Part shown: in pieces, positions 27,401 through 40,400 of the stretch
How positions within the stretch are numbered: position 1 is the stretch's first letter
Layout of the letters: each line of letters opens with the position of its first letter
Assembly (NCBI GenBank): GCA_029215795.1
Contig: JARDYH010000002.1
Coordinates: forward strand, 202,671,810 to 202,735,809
Source: Anniella stebbinsi
Lineage: Eukaryota > Chordata > Lepidosauria > Squamata > Anniellidae
Length of the DNA: 64,000 nucleotides
Reading direction: 5' to 3'
Position numbers and translations under genes: made by a program
The notes under the pieces: generated by a model
Seen by the model: the letters and a program-made list of their open reading frames with translations, nothing else
What the model was told of the DNA's origin: nothing
Databases searched by the model: none

Positions 27401-28739
27401 CGGCTAGGAGTTTTTGCCCCAGTGAATATCACTTTCAACTGCATGTACCATTTTAATGTCTATTCCCCCAGCTTGGAGAGGTCGTTTTAGTTTTTTTGCT
27501 GATCTTTTGTTTTAATCACCTTAAATAATTTGCTTCCATCAGCAAACTTGGCCACCTCACTGCTCACCTCTAACTCCAAGTCATTTATGAACGAGTTAAA
27601 AAACACCAGTCCCAATACAGATTATTGGGGCAATCTAGCATTTACATCCCTCTACTGGGAGAACTGTCAAATTTGTTCCTACTCTCTGCTTCCTGTTCTT
27701 AATCAGTTAAGAGATCCATAAGAGGACTTCTCCTCAGGAATCTTTGGTGAATAATTCTGTAAAAAGCTTTTTGAAAGTCCAGGTAAACAAGTATTCCCCA
27801 TGTATTCCATGGGGAATAAAGAAATCACCACGTGTTCCCCAAGCAGGCAGCTTTCCCAACTGCCTGGCTAAGTCTAACTAGAAGAGAGACAGGTCAGGGT
27901 ACACACCCATATGGGTTGAGGATACATATTAGATTGTTTGCAGCCAGGTAAACAGCATACGTTGTTTGAGAATCACTGATTTCAAGAATATTCGTTTCCT
28001 TGCCATCAAAGCAATGCCAGCTTCTCCCTTCCCCATTCTCATTTAGTAAGCTATACTGAATACAAATGCAAACTTTGTGTTGGTGCACTACCTGAGCTTC
28101 TGGTGAGAGCTGTTTCTCTCTCTCCTGCAAAGACATCTTGCAATAAGACTGTAAAGCCAAATAGTTCTTGCGCTTCCATTTTCTATCCATTCTGTCAGCA
28201 TGTTGCTTACAGTAAGCAAAAAAGGGATCTGCAATATCCTGTTCCAATTAAAAAAAGAAGAATGCAAACATTTATAAAAGACACACAGTTTCAGAGTGTC
28301 AGAAAAAGAAAGTAGTTCATGTTTTGAAATATATTCCATAAATTCATATAGTTTAGAAAAAAATCTGAAGACTTTAACTAACCAGAGGCATGTCACTATA
28401 AAACCAACGCTCAGGTCCTCTGGGAAGAATTTATTACAGTCAACAAGAACTAGACTGACAACCGTTACCCAGAGGACCTTCTCTTCTGCAGCTCCCAGAT
28501 TGTGGAATGACCTGCCAGGAGAGATTCGCCAATTTACTAGTCTTCAGGAATTTAAAAGATCAATAAAGACTGATCTCTTCCGGCAGGACTACCTAGATGA
28601 ATTTTAAAGTGTTTTATTGGTGTTTTATTGGTATTTTAATGATGTACTGGTTTTATCTGCTTTTAATCAGTTTTTGTATTTTGTGTTTGGTGTTGTTCCC
28701 CGCCTCGATCCGTTGGGAGAGGCGGGTGATAAATAAATA

Positions 28740-28772
<33 letters not shown>

Positions 28773-31700
28773 CATTATTATTATTATAATATACATGGGG
28801 ATGGATCCTGACAAAGTCATATTTAGAATAGACCTACAGAAATCCATAGAACTTAAGAAAGTCTTGGCTAAATTCAATAGATTTCAATGGGTCTGCTCTA
28901 AATATGACTAAGTCTGAATCCGATGTTTTAGTTTTAATTGTTTGAGCTTTTTTAAAAAGTAGGTTTTTTTGCTACCAAAAGGGCTGCAAAATTCGGTATC
29001 AAGAATTATTTCTGTGTGCCATTCCCCAAGTCCACAAATGTAGAAAGCAATACAACACCATAAATAACAGAGGAGAAAAACATTGACTTAGATAAGATCC
29101 TATTTGTATCTCTATCAGTTCACAACCAACACGGTCAAATAAGTTTTGTCTGCCATACAACTTCCTTTCATTTCTGAATGTTGCTTGACACATTACCTCT
29201 TGAGAAATGATCAGACACCCCCCCCCCATCCCCAAATGGTTGATTGCTGGGGGACCTGAACAATGAGATTACAGAATCCATAAGATGGAAGGGAACTGAT
29301 GATCATATTCACTCTCCTCACACATATATATATATATATTTCTTGTATAAAGTGAGTGCCAAAGATATCTACATAATTCAAGGGAAAATAGAAATAAGAG
29401 GGGAAGGGTTGTCCTCAATGGCGGACTAGAAATAATTTTAGATAGATAACTTTAGTTAGAAAATACTCCCCTAATCTTAACTCATCAACATTAAATAAGG
29501 CAATCAGTTTGAACATGAAGCAAAACTCACCCACCAAGATCCTCCCTCTCACTTAAGCCATCCCCTTTTAGTCCTTGCATCCCAAGTCTAAGGTGTGTAC
29601 ATGAATACAACAATATAAGTTGCTTTAACAAACTGAAAATACACTACAATAAATGACAAAGCTTCAAATGTTTCATAATATTTTAAGAAACCAGGTTGAA
29701 GTTTTAGTGGTAGTATGTGCCATCTAAGATATTTTCACCAAAGCAAAAGAGAGAGCCTACCTCCTCTGCTGCTGCTTCTGACAAAAGGCCTTCCTTCTGA
29801 GCACAGGTCACATGGAAATAAGCTCGGCACATCCCAGCATCACAACTAATGCAAACACCAGTTCTGGCAAAACGGGCATCTTCACAGAAACTGCATTCCT
29901 GCAGCAGATCAATGAGACAGAGAGAGAGAAGACCCCAAGTATGAACTTTATATAGTGCTGAAAAATGTCCTACACTAAAGTTTAAAAAGGGCCCTGTAAC
30001 CTAAAGTTTCTTGTTATCTAGAACTCAAGTGAGGAACAAAAGGAATGAAAAGAAGGGAGAAAATTGGGAACAGAAACATTCAAATTACAGTTTTTCTCTG
30101 CCCTCAGCAAAAGTTTTCAAATAAATTATTGAGTGTGTGCATGTACAAGTACACCCACCCACACCAAAGTGTTAGGCATTTGTTTATTTAGGACATTTTA
30201 ATTAAAAATTCTAGTTGGCTTACAATAAGTGATACATACTTAAAAGCCATGAAGGCTATTAAGTGATACTCAAGACCACAGACACAAGAGAGAATTCATA
30301 TTTAAACTTATGTTCTCCACAACTTCCTTTTATGGAGCTTGATATGCCATTTAAAAGTTTAAGCATCAATATGAGCGAAAAGCACAATAATACAGGCTTT
30401 CCAGTGAATCACACCTCAGGAAATTTAGGTTGAAGCCACCAGGAGGCTCTCTTGAGAATTCACTCAAAGATTAACTGTTTGAAATCTTATATATTTTCAA
30501 ATCAACATTATTTTGGTCTGAAGACCAAATATTTTACAATGGAGGATTAATTGAGCTGCTTTGCAATTAGGACTGGTCTGTTATTAGTACCTTTTTAACT
30601 AAAAACATATATTGAAATACACACTGAAGTCTCCTTAGGCACATGAAATTAGTTGCACGGTTCCTTATACCCCCATTCAATGAGGATTTATAAGTAAAGA
30701 AAAGGGAGAATGCCTATATTGACCGTCCTTACAAAAGAAAAAAATAACAGTCATGTAAGTTATCCCTAAACGTATATCCTTTTTAATATTACCTTAGCAC
30801 CATATTTGGAATAGTTCATTTCTGTAAGGGTTACTGGTCGCAATTTGTCAATATCTCCAAATGCTACTCCTGGAACATAGAGCGCACAAACGATGTGGAC
30901 CCATCTATAACAAAAGAAAGAAATCATTTACGGTATTTTCAGCAGAAAAGAAATACAGAGGAGGAAACGAGTTTTGCTTCGTTTACACAAAGAACATTTA
31001 CAAAATTAAACCTTAAAAGGATAACAGAGAAGTTCTCTTGACACAATCATTAATGGCACCTCCTACAAATAAAACAATTATTAAGAAAATTTAATTTTGA
31101 TGCACAAGAATGTAACACGCACATATAAAATTGCAATAATTAGTGCAAACTTCAGCAATGTTTTTCATCTTCTCTTTAAATTCCTTAGACACATATAAAA
31201 AGATTCTATAATCTAAACTTTTTAGCTAATATAGAAAAAGACCACCATGTTTCCATACGTATATGCCTAGTTGGATGGGAAATCACATGTGCAAACAGGT
31301 ACTCACTGTTCCAAATGCTGCACTTAATGAGCACTTGACAAAAAGTTAAAATACAATAACACAACTGTTTGGCAAGAGAAACTGGATATATTTCCCCCCT
31401 TCATGACAACAGTTTATCAGTAAGATTTTATCCGTTTTCAAAGGACTCCGCATGACAGCCCCAGTTGGCCCAGTTGATATTTATAATGGGCTAGATCTCA
31501 TTATCACCGTGGGTTAAACAAACCGCAATGCATACTGAGGGGGCTATTTGCTTAAACCCATGAGCTGCTGTTGGGCTGTTTGAGATTGTTTCCTCCTCCA
31601 ACAAGCCATGCTGCCTGGGTTCAGACGACACGATGGCTGGTCATTAAGCAAACACCGCCCAGCATGCACTGCAGCTTAAACAACCCATTGTGGCTTGTTT

Positions 31701-34700
31701 AATAAATGATGATCCTGTGAACCAGGTCAATATGTTGATTGTACTTATTTTATACGTTTGATATAATTTATTAGGATTCTGAAGAAAATTATTGCCAACG
31801 CCACATATTTAATTGAAACAGTTTGTTCTTAAGCAGTAATAACTGCAATTATTATCTATAGACACTTCTCATGCTACCAATTATTTTTGTATATGAAGGT
31901 GTCTATGCTGCCTACCTCCTTCATTTAATCAGTTCTATGATTGACTGATTTAAGAATAACATTTTCAGATGTTTTGTTGCTTTAGACAGTCAATGCTGAA
32001 ATATCAAATGATTCACCCAAATACATATACACGAGACCAAATGATTAGGTTCTTGACTAAGATAATTCAGTTCATGCTTTTGAAATTCTAGGGGAGTTTC
32101 CCTTTTTGTGAAATACTACTGATGTGTTGCACTAGGAACTATTTTACCAGAGAAACTGGTGGGAATAGTTGCCCATCTTCACATTATCTTCTATATTTTC
32201 TTTTTAAAAGCCAAGGTTTTGGCTGGAGATTTTTGATAGTAAGTTTTAATGCATCTTCCCCATTGCACCCTGCAGAGTTCAATATAAAGATACACATCTT
32301 CAACAAGCAGCTGCTTCTCAATTTAATTTGCACAGTTTTTTCATGCTCCACTGGTGTATTAAATGCTGCTGCACTCTGTAGGAGTTTATCTATGATAAAC
32401 CCAACAGCTGGCTGCTTGCTTCATACTGACCTTCTCAAAATGTTTCAGTACATGTCACACAAGTACTGTAGTATTACAGATTTAAACTGCCATTTCAGTA
32501 TGATTGGCACACAAGTGTCTCATTTCCTTAACCACCTATGTGTGAACTCCATCCTGCATCTTTATTAAAACACACAGAAGTCAGTCAAGTTCCCAGCTGA
32601 GGCAACTTCAGCTGCTTTTAATACCAGTGCCTAAATGTTTCCCTGCTCATTTGTTTAGCTGCACGTGTTTGAGAACCTTGTAATTAAGACAAATTGGGTA
32701 ATCAAAGAAGAATAATCTTTCATCTTACTTCCCCATCCATTTTGCTCTGAGCAAAGATGACAGATGCTGGTGATGGGGAAAAAAAACCTGAACTAAAATA
32801 CAGACAATAGTCTTATTCCATATGTTTTATATATTTATTTCTATTTATATCCCCCCTTCACAAAAAACCAAGGCAGGATATAAAACAACAGCATTAAAAA
32901 TAACCAACAATAAAATTCAAGAAATGAGCATCGTGGTAGCTAGGAGATTTCATTAAATTCACATTGGTGTTCATGAAACTGAGGAGTTCGTGCAGAAAGT
33001 AGATACGTCTCAAATTAATGAACACTTTCCCCCTTTTCCTCTGTATATTTATTTATTTATTTATTACATTTGTATACCGCCCCAAAGCCGAAGCTCTCTG
33101 GGTGGTTTACATAGGATTAAAAACAATTAAAAACAATATACAAAAATTAAAACAGCAAAAACATACAACATACACACAATCTGTACATTTAAAAACCACT
33201 TCAACACTTCAAAAAACTACAAAAACAAAACAAAACAAACCCAGGGCTCCAATAGTAGGAAAGGGCTCCAATTTAATAGGGGAAGGTTTCAGGAGGGAGG
33301 GGAAAAAGATGCTTCCCCCCCGAAATCCCCCCCCCCCCCCGGTGAGCTATAAGGATCCCTTTCCAGGCTGGCTGGAGCAATGAGACATCCTATAAGGGGC
33401 TGTGGATATACCATTAGGTTTTGTGGTGGCTCACCACTTGTATTTATATGATGCTAACATGGTGTTCTGCTATCAAACCTCCTGTAAGCCCAGAGCACCA
33501 AATGATGCGCTGCAAACAAAATTTGCATATTCCTCCTTTCTTCCTTAAATTGCCTGATTGTTAAACTAAGCTTGTTAAATTATCTCTATAATGAGGTATG
33601 ATTTTCTCTGATCTTTCCATCGGAGAGACTGAGTAGATAATGAGATGTTTTCACTTTTTCTCCCTTTCTGAAACCTTCATGTATAGTAGGGGTGGGCAAT
33701 TTGGCTATGCTGGCTAGGGCTTATGGGAGCTGCAGGACAAAACATCTGGAGGTTCAAAGTTGCTCACTCCTGCTATATAGCATGGAAAGGATTTTATTTT
33801 TTATTTTTTAAAAAAACTTGGCAGCATTCAGACCCCCAGCGCGATACGCTAATAGTCATCCGTGGAGTAGACTATGATCACAGAGTTGACTAGTTCTCGC
33901 CCCTCCCCTCCCCACCGAATGGCGGCAGTGCTGGTTCCCGCTTTCCATAGTGGGACGCCACAGAGAAAGACGCAGGACAGCTGCTCGCCCCTTCAGCACA
34001 AAGAACTGAAGGGGTGGGCTGCTGTCCTGTGTCTTTCTCTGTGGCCACTTTACTTTTTTATTTTCTTAATTGATAACCTCAGCATTCCATGGATCAACTG
34101 CTCTCAACATTCTATAGGCCCTAGGAATTACTAAATATATTTTACATATTCATTCATTCATTCATTCATCATATGCATCGCTCTACAGCTAGGAATCCCT
34201 GTAGAGCTATTTTTGCTTGCTATTATTTTTTAATTTACTAACTAATACTTCTGCTAACCTAGGGAGTCCCCCCCACACACACACACAGTATGCAAAATAC
34301 CTCCCTTATTTTTTGTAGTCTTTTGGCTTCCAAATTGAGAGACATGGACCCAACCAGATGTAGTATTAGAGGGAACAAGTGGTACCTGCAACAAAATGTT
34401 GCAGTGTATCCTCTGACTTAACGAGAGAGATTCTGTTCAGAGGTCCAGCCAGGCATTTCTTCCAAGCATGGCGTTTCACTCACCATCCCCCAGTTGTCTT
34501 CTATAACACAATTACCATGGTTACTGAGCATGTTCAGTACTCATTGGGCTGTGTTTGGGGGGGGGGTTCCTCCCCTTTAAAAAAAGTTCTGTAGTACCTT
34601 TAAATATCTGGATTTATTTTTATTTTTTTTACTGCAAACCCGAGGATACCTCCTTCTATCATCACTTACCACCTGAGTTCTCTATTAGATGAAGCAGTTA

Positions 34701-37376
34701 TGGTAAATTCTCTGTCTTAAGCACTTTCCAAACAGGATATGGTACTTTCAGAAGTCAAGTTCCATGGCAATCTTGAGTCAATGTTTAAAATATTTCTTAT
34801 TAATGTATAGTCTGCCAATATGGCTTTAAAAAGCCCTCAGGGCAGCTTACAAAATAGGTTGTTTTCTTACACTTTGACTTGTTTTCGGAACGAAAAATTG
34901 ACAGTTAAGCAGGATGCAGATGCCAAGATCTCTAAATTTGGAGTGCTATTCTTTTAAATGCAAACTCTCAAATTACAGCCTACTGTGGTTTCAAATGCCA
35001 ACATCATTTTCAATAGGAAGTGCTAAATATTGCCAAATTCCAAATGATGGATCTAAAGCATGAATACAATAAATTTATGAATGGTTTAGGATTGTTGAGA
35101 TGTCTGACTCACTATATTGTGGATGGTGTGAGCACAAAAGGAGGAATGGAACCGCACTTAGTCTGACAGTGGAGAATGCCCTGCTGAGTTTCAGAGGTAT
35201 TGTGTTAATAACAGGAGCAATGAAACTGATTAAGCTTGAAAGCACCAGCACTATGGCTGGCAACACCATTAATGCCTGGGCCAGATATATGGGCCTATGT
35301 CTTGAATAGCTGGATGGCAACTTCCAACATTTTTGGAAGGATTTCATACACTTAAAACAAATGTATGTGAGTGACCATGGACCTCAAAGGACAGACTGTT
35401 TTGATGTGAGACATGATTTTCACATATAAACATTTTCAAACAAGCAGCTCGCCAACATATAAACTAGGTGGGCAAAAAAAACAAACATGAGAAGACTATA
35501 CAATGTCACAAAGTGAACATTTTTATTATCCCTTAGACTGAGTGTTCAGAACAGGAAATTGTACCTTTAAGTGCCTGTTTAATCCTCTTAATGAGCAGAT
35601 CATAGTCCTATAAGGTCCCACACATGTTAATGCTGTAGATCAGTTCATAGACCAACAGTTTTACTGTAAAGCCTCTGAAGTAGAAACATCAGCAGCACTG
35701 TAGTTATTCTATAGGAATCTGGTCATTTTACAGCTGCTACACAAAAGATGGTGAAAAAAAAGGTATGTGACTCTCAAGAATGGGCACTGAGCAGAGGGTT
35801 GGACTTGATGGCCTTGTAGGCCCCTTCCAACTCTACTATTCTATGATTCTAAGACACACTAGCTGCATTCAGACAACACGATAGTCAATAGTGGGGTACA
35901 GTTGTTTATCTAGGGAGTACTCCCCACAGAACATGATAATAATCAACTGTGGTGTGGATTAGGATTAGTGTTGAGTTGACTATTAGTCCATGCTAAGTTG
36001 ACTCACTCATCCCCTGCCTTCTCTCCCACCTTCAGTCCTCCCACTAGTATCCCATCAGCCAGTTGCTGAAAATCTATCCTGCTAGCTGGACTAGAGTGGC
36101 AGCTGCTGCTTTGACCACTTTTGCCTTGCAACTCTGTGGCTGACGAAATAACCAACGGTGCTCTCCACACAACACGATAACCAATGGTGGTTCAAATAGC
36201 CAACTCTGTACTGTGTTGGTTATTTGCCAAATAACTAACTGTTGGTTAAAAAAAACAGGCCACATACGATAACCCACGGCGAGTTAAATAACCAACCATC
36301 GACCATTGAAACCACTGTTGGCTAACATGTTATCCGAACCCAGTCAGTTAGAATTTATTGATGGGTAATTTTCAGAGGCCTACCCCGCTGATGAAAGCTA
36401 CCCTTAACCAACCTGCCAGCATCCGTCTCCTTGAAGATTCCATCTTGGTTGGGGCAGAGTTCACAGCTTGGAGCAACACCACATTTGCAAGCATCACAGA
36501 ACCATGGTTCAGTGGAGTTTTCTGAAGCAGAGCTCATAATAGAATCACTTTCACCATCAACCCCATAGCAACCTGGAAAGATGGGAAAGGCAAACAAGTT
36601 AAACTAAAGGAAGGTTATATCAAGGGACATAATTAGGAAACAGAAGAGGTCGGAAAAGCAAGGGAGCAGGAGAGATCTGGTGGATTTCTCCCTTCCAAAA
36701 ACTGTCTGAATTATATATTGGGTAAGGGGCAGGAAAAGAAAGGAAAGAGGAGGCCAGGTGTACATATGCATCCTCACAGCCTCATATGGAAGGAACCTGC
36801 TCCTTAACTTCTTCGGTAGCAAAGCCTGTTCCTTACCTCCCTCAGTAGCTAACAGGAGCATAGCAAGAGTAGGAGGCTGCCTTCTTTTCATATAAAGACA
36901 AGTGCACTGTCAACTGTTCACTCACCAGAGAAGGCAAGCAAGTGGTGAGGGCTGTTATAAAGAGAAGCCACACCACTTACACTCTCCATCTGTGAGGTGG
37001 ACAGAAGAGAGTTGAGGAGGAAGAGCTGTTGCTGCTGCAGGTGTCAGCGCCAAGTGAGGAGGGGGTAGCACATGAGGTCTCCTCTCCAAAACTGGAGTCG
37101 ACCCAGACAAGCGTAATTGAACCAAAAGCACTTCATGCTTGTGAATGTGATTAGCCACCAGGACTCCAAAGGCATCAATTAGCTCAATATCTCTTCTCAA
37201 TCAGACCAGTAAACAATACTTATAGTAAATAATGTATAAGCCCACTTCCGCCAGAAAGTACTGCTCAGAAGAAAGTATGGGATAAAAAAAAATTAGAATC
37301 AGAAATGTTTTTGTATCTGCGCTGAAAAATGCACAAATTGTATGGTTAAATAGTGATTCTCTCATTTATGTAATTT

Positions 37377-37407
<31 letters not shown>

Positions 37408-40400
37408 ATATTTATATACCTTTCCATATCTAAAGCAGTTTCCAGAGCAGTGAAATGAAACAGTAAAAAGATTAAAAGATTAAAACAGCATATTAAAATT
37501 GTTCATTTTAAAACAGAATAGCAATAAAAATGGTGGCTGGTCTGTTAAGGAATGCTTCCTGTTTTCATGAGGAGGCATCAGTACAGTATTGGCACCAGCC
37601 TGACCTCCAGGGGCAGGGAATTCCAAAGAGAAGAGGCCACCACACTAAAGGCTCTTCTCCTAGAGGACTCCAGTCGGGTCATGTGAAATCACCACGAGTA
37701 TGCCCTCTAATGACATGTATACACTTTCAGGTTGGAAAAACCATCAGAATTCTCACTTTCCATTTCAGGGGAGTAAGCAGATTACGAGGGGACCAAACAG
37801 GAAAAGTGACACTCACCATATACTAGATGTGCAGTATGAGAATATGATGCATGGTCACAAATCCATAACATTAACCCTTTCCACTTCCTCCCTTCCCTAA
37901 AACTGTCTGAGGTATATAGTGGGTAAGGGGCAGCTTTCAGAAGGAAAGGAGGTGGCCAGGTACCCTCAAACCACTGTTGGATTATATTTAAATTTATATG
38001 TAGAACCAGCATTTCTGTCAGATGGCCCCCAAGTTGGGTTGGAATGACAGCAGTAAGAAATATAGGCAGTGTTAACGTTGAGCACGGAATACTTTTTCCA
38101 AAGACTTGTAAAGGACACGGTATACATATTCACTTTTGCTGTTTTACCATGGGCTCTTCCCAAACTGGCTTTTCAGGTTTTCAAAGGTGCACTATATATA
38201 TGATTACAGATGACAGAATGACATTAACAAAAACAGAAACTATATATCAATGGTCACAAGAGCTCTATCACATTACCTTCAAGTTTCTGAAAAAGTATTG
38301 GTTCTATGTACTCTAATTTATAAGAAAAGATAGAGGGAAACCTTGCTCTATGACCAACGAAAGCTATGTTCTCATTTATAAGCAATAACCATCTATGGAT
38401 TCCCAAATTTTCCCCTGCACCTTGCTCCCTCTGCAAATGAAAGCTCATTTGGCTCATTTTTAAAAAACAGTACATTTAAATGTACTTGACTTAAGAATGG
38501 TTAGACGTTAATTCAACAGACATCACAAAAAGTGGCAGTACTTTAAAGAATTATTTGTCTGCTTAAACAAACCATTGTATGAATGACATCGAAAGAACAC
38601 AGTGAATACCACAACCAAAACAATTCTGCCTGCTTAAGAAAATGGAGAGGAGCAAGAGAGCTCTTACAAAGATGGACCAGTGATGTGAGTTTTCAGAAAA
38701 ATATTGAATTAGAAAATGTTTCAATGCAAATTAAGCTAATTTGCATAGGGCCACTTGCACAGGAAAACATTCAATTTGTATCAGAAAATGTTCTGATGCC
38801 TTAGAGCAGGTGTGAGCAAATTGCCGGCAAACTAATACATTTTAGCAACCTAAAGAACATGACATGACATGCTGGCAACCTCTCATCTACTTCAACAGAG
38901 TTCCATTCTCTTCTACTAAAGTTGTTGGGGCACCTTCAGTTTTGCTGTCACTATTTATTCGCTCCATTTCACTCTGACACATAAGTATTTCAATGACATA
39001 TATGTATAATCTCTGTTACGAAGTAGGTCTCTTGTGAGTGAGCAGTACTGACTCCATTTTGAAGCAGCCAAAAGCCAAGGCGTCTTCATTCTCCACAAAG
39101 GCACTGGAATGGGGCTAAGAGCCATCACGGAAGGCGAGATCAGGCAATTCAGTTCCTAATAGACCTCTTAAAATGCATTCCCCAGAGGCAAAGGTGGGAG
39201 TAAAACTGGGCAGAATATGAATGCTGGATGGCAAAAGTGATATATGGTCCTGCACCTGGTCTTGCACATGCTAATGTGGTCCTATTGTTGAACTCCAGCT
39301 TGGACACCTGACTTTAAGACAGTCATTGGTATCTATGATCACCTTTTGTTAAAATAATGCTTCTGGCAAGTACAGCGTCATCCCCAAATACCCTCTTTTG
39401 TTATGTGTTTCCCCCGTGGCAAGTAACGTCACTTCCAATGCTTATGAGCAGTGACATTACTGCTTTTCTCTAGATGGTATAAAAACCCTCAGGTTTTGAA
39501 AGTCAGAGGCTCCACCCACCCCTTCTTAGAAGCGTGGGGCCATTCTGCTGAAATTGCTGAGTCTCCCCTCCCAGAGGAAAGGCTCCTGCTCCTTCCTTCC
39601 TCTCCACTGAGACCAGGAGCAGCAACGCATGCTAGTTGCTGTCTTCAGGAAAGGGCTTCAGTTCAGGGAAAGGTATATTGCGTTTAGAGATTCCCTCCCT
39701 TCTTTCCCTGCTGTCTGTGTGTATGCTCTACGTCTCAAGAAGACTCCTTTCACAGTCTTGAAACTACTTTTAAGCCTCCATTTGCTCAGCTAATTTCACC
39801 AAAACTAGCTTGTGCTTTTGAATCCGTTTATACCTCAATACATGTGCCATTGTGGTGTTATCCTCTTCAATAGTGTGGATTTGGGGGGGTAAGAATTGCC
39901 TTACTTAGCCACAGACGCTCTATTGCCAATGTCTAAAGATTCCTTATAAGTGAGTGTGTAGATCTCATTAGAATGTGTGCAAGTTTGTATGCAGGTCTAA
40001 TGAGAGCACATCACGTAACATCTCACATACTTGCTAGGGATAATCACCTGAAAATAATTACCACTTTGAAACTGCCAAGTTCGCCTAATATTGTATTTGC
40101 AATTGACATCCACAGATTTTACTAATGAACTTATGAAATGGAAAATTTTCTGTGGAAAAATAAAGCCTTGGAATTTTTTCCACCCCACATCACTTGGAAG
40201 GGAACTGAAAGGCTCAAGAGCTGGAGAACAGATTGCAGAGTGTAAGAATTTTATTATCAGTAAATATGGCAGTTGCAACTCCTAAGAGCATGAATATATG
40301 TATATGCAATGTCAATATCAAAGTAAACAAAAGAATATCAAAATATTTTAGGAAAGCAGTACTATGTGTTTAATTGATAGCAACAACCCAAGGGCAATTG

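Larger units (their letters stand above)
28239..29760 (-). other. PHF14 intron 7
   Basis: 1.5-kb intron holding an L2-like LINE 3' end with an (ATT)n tail (28.42-28.79 kb), a palindromic short repeat at 28.80-28.92 kb and a (TA)n run near 29,325-29,338. Confidence 0.9.
30905..36412 (-). other. PHF14 intron 5
   Basis: 5.5-kb intron. Contents: an inverted-repeat element at 31.49-31.74 kb, LINE 3' tails at 32.83-32.90, 33.04-33.20 and 34.80-34.86 kb, a long hairpin at 33,958-34,044, a CR1 tail at 35.78-35.85 kb and a MITE at 35.87-36.35 kb ending about 60 bp from the exon 5 donor. Confidence 0.9.

Noticed and set aside
36955..37200. Open frame with a DIELIDAFGVLVANHIHKHE stretch, possibly a gene or retroelement gag
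   Set aside because: No start context, splice sites in the PHF14 frame or recognisable family. It is left as unassigned intronic sequence.
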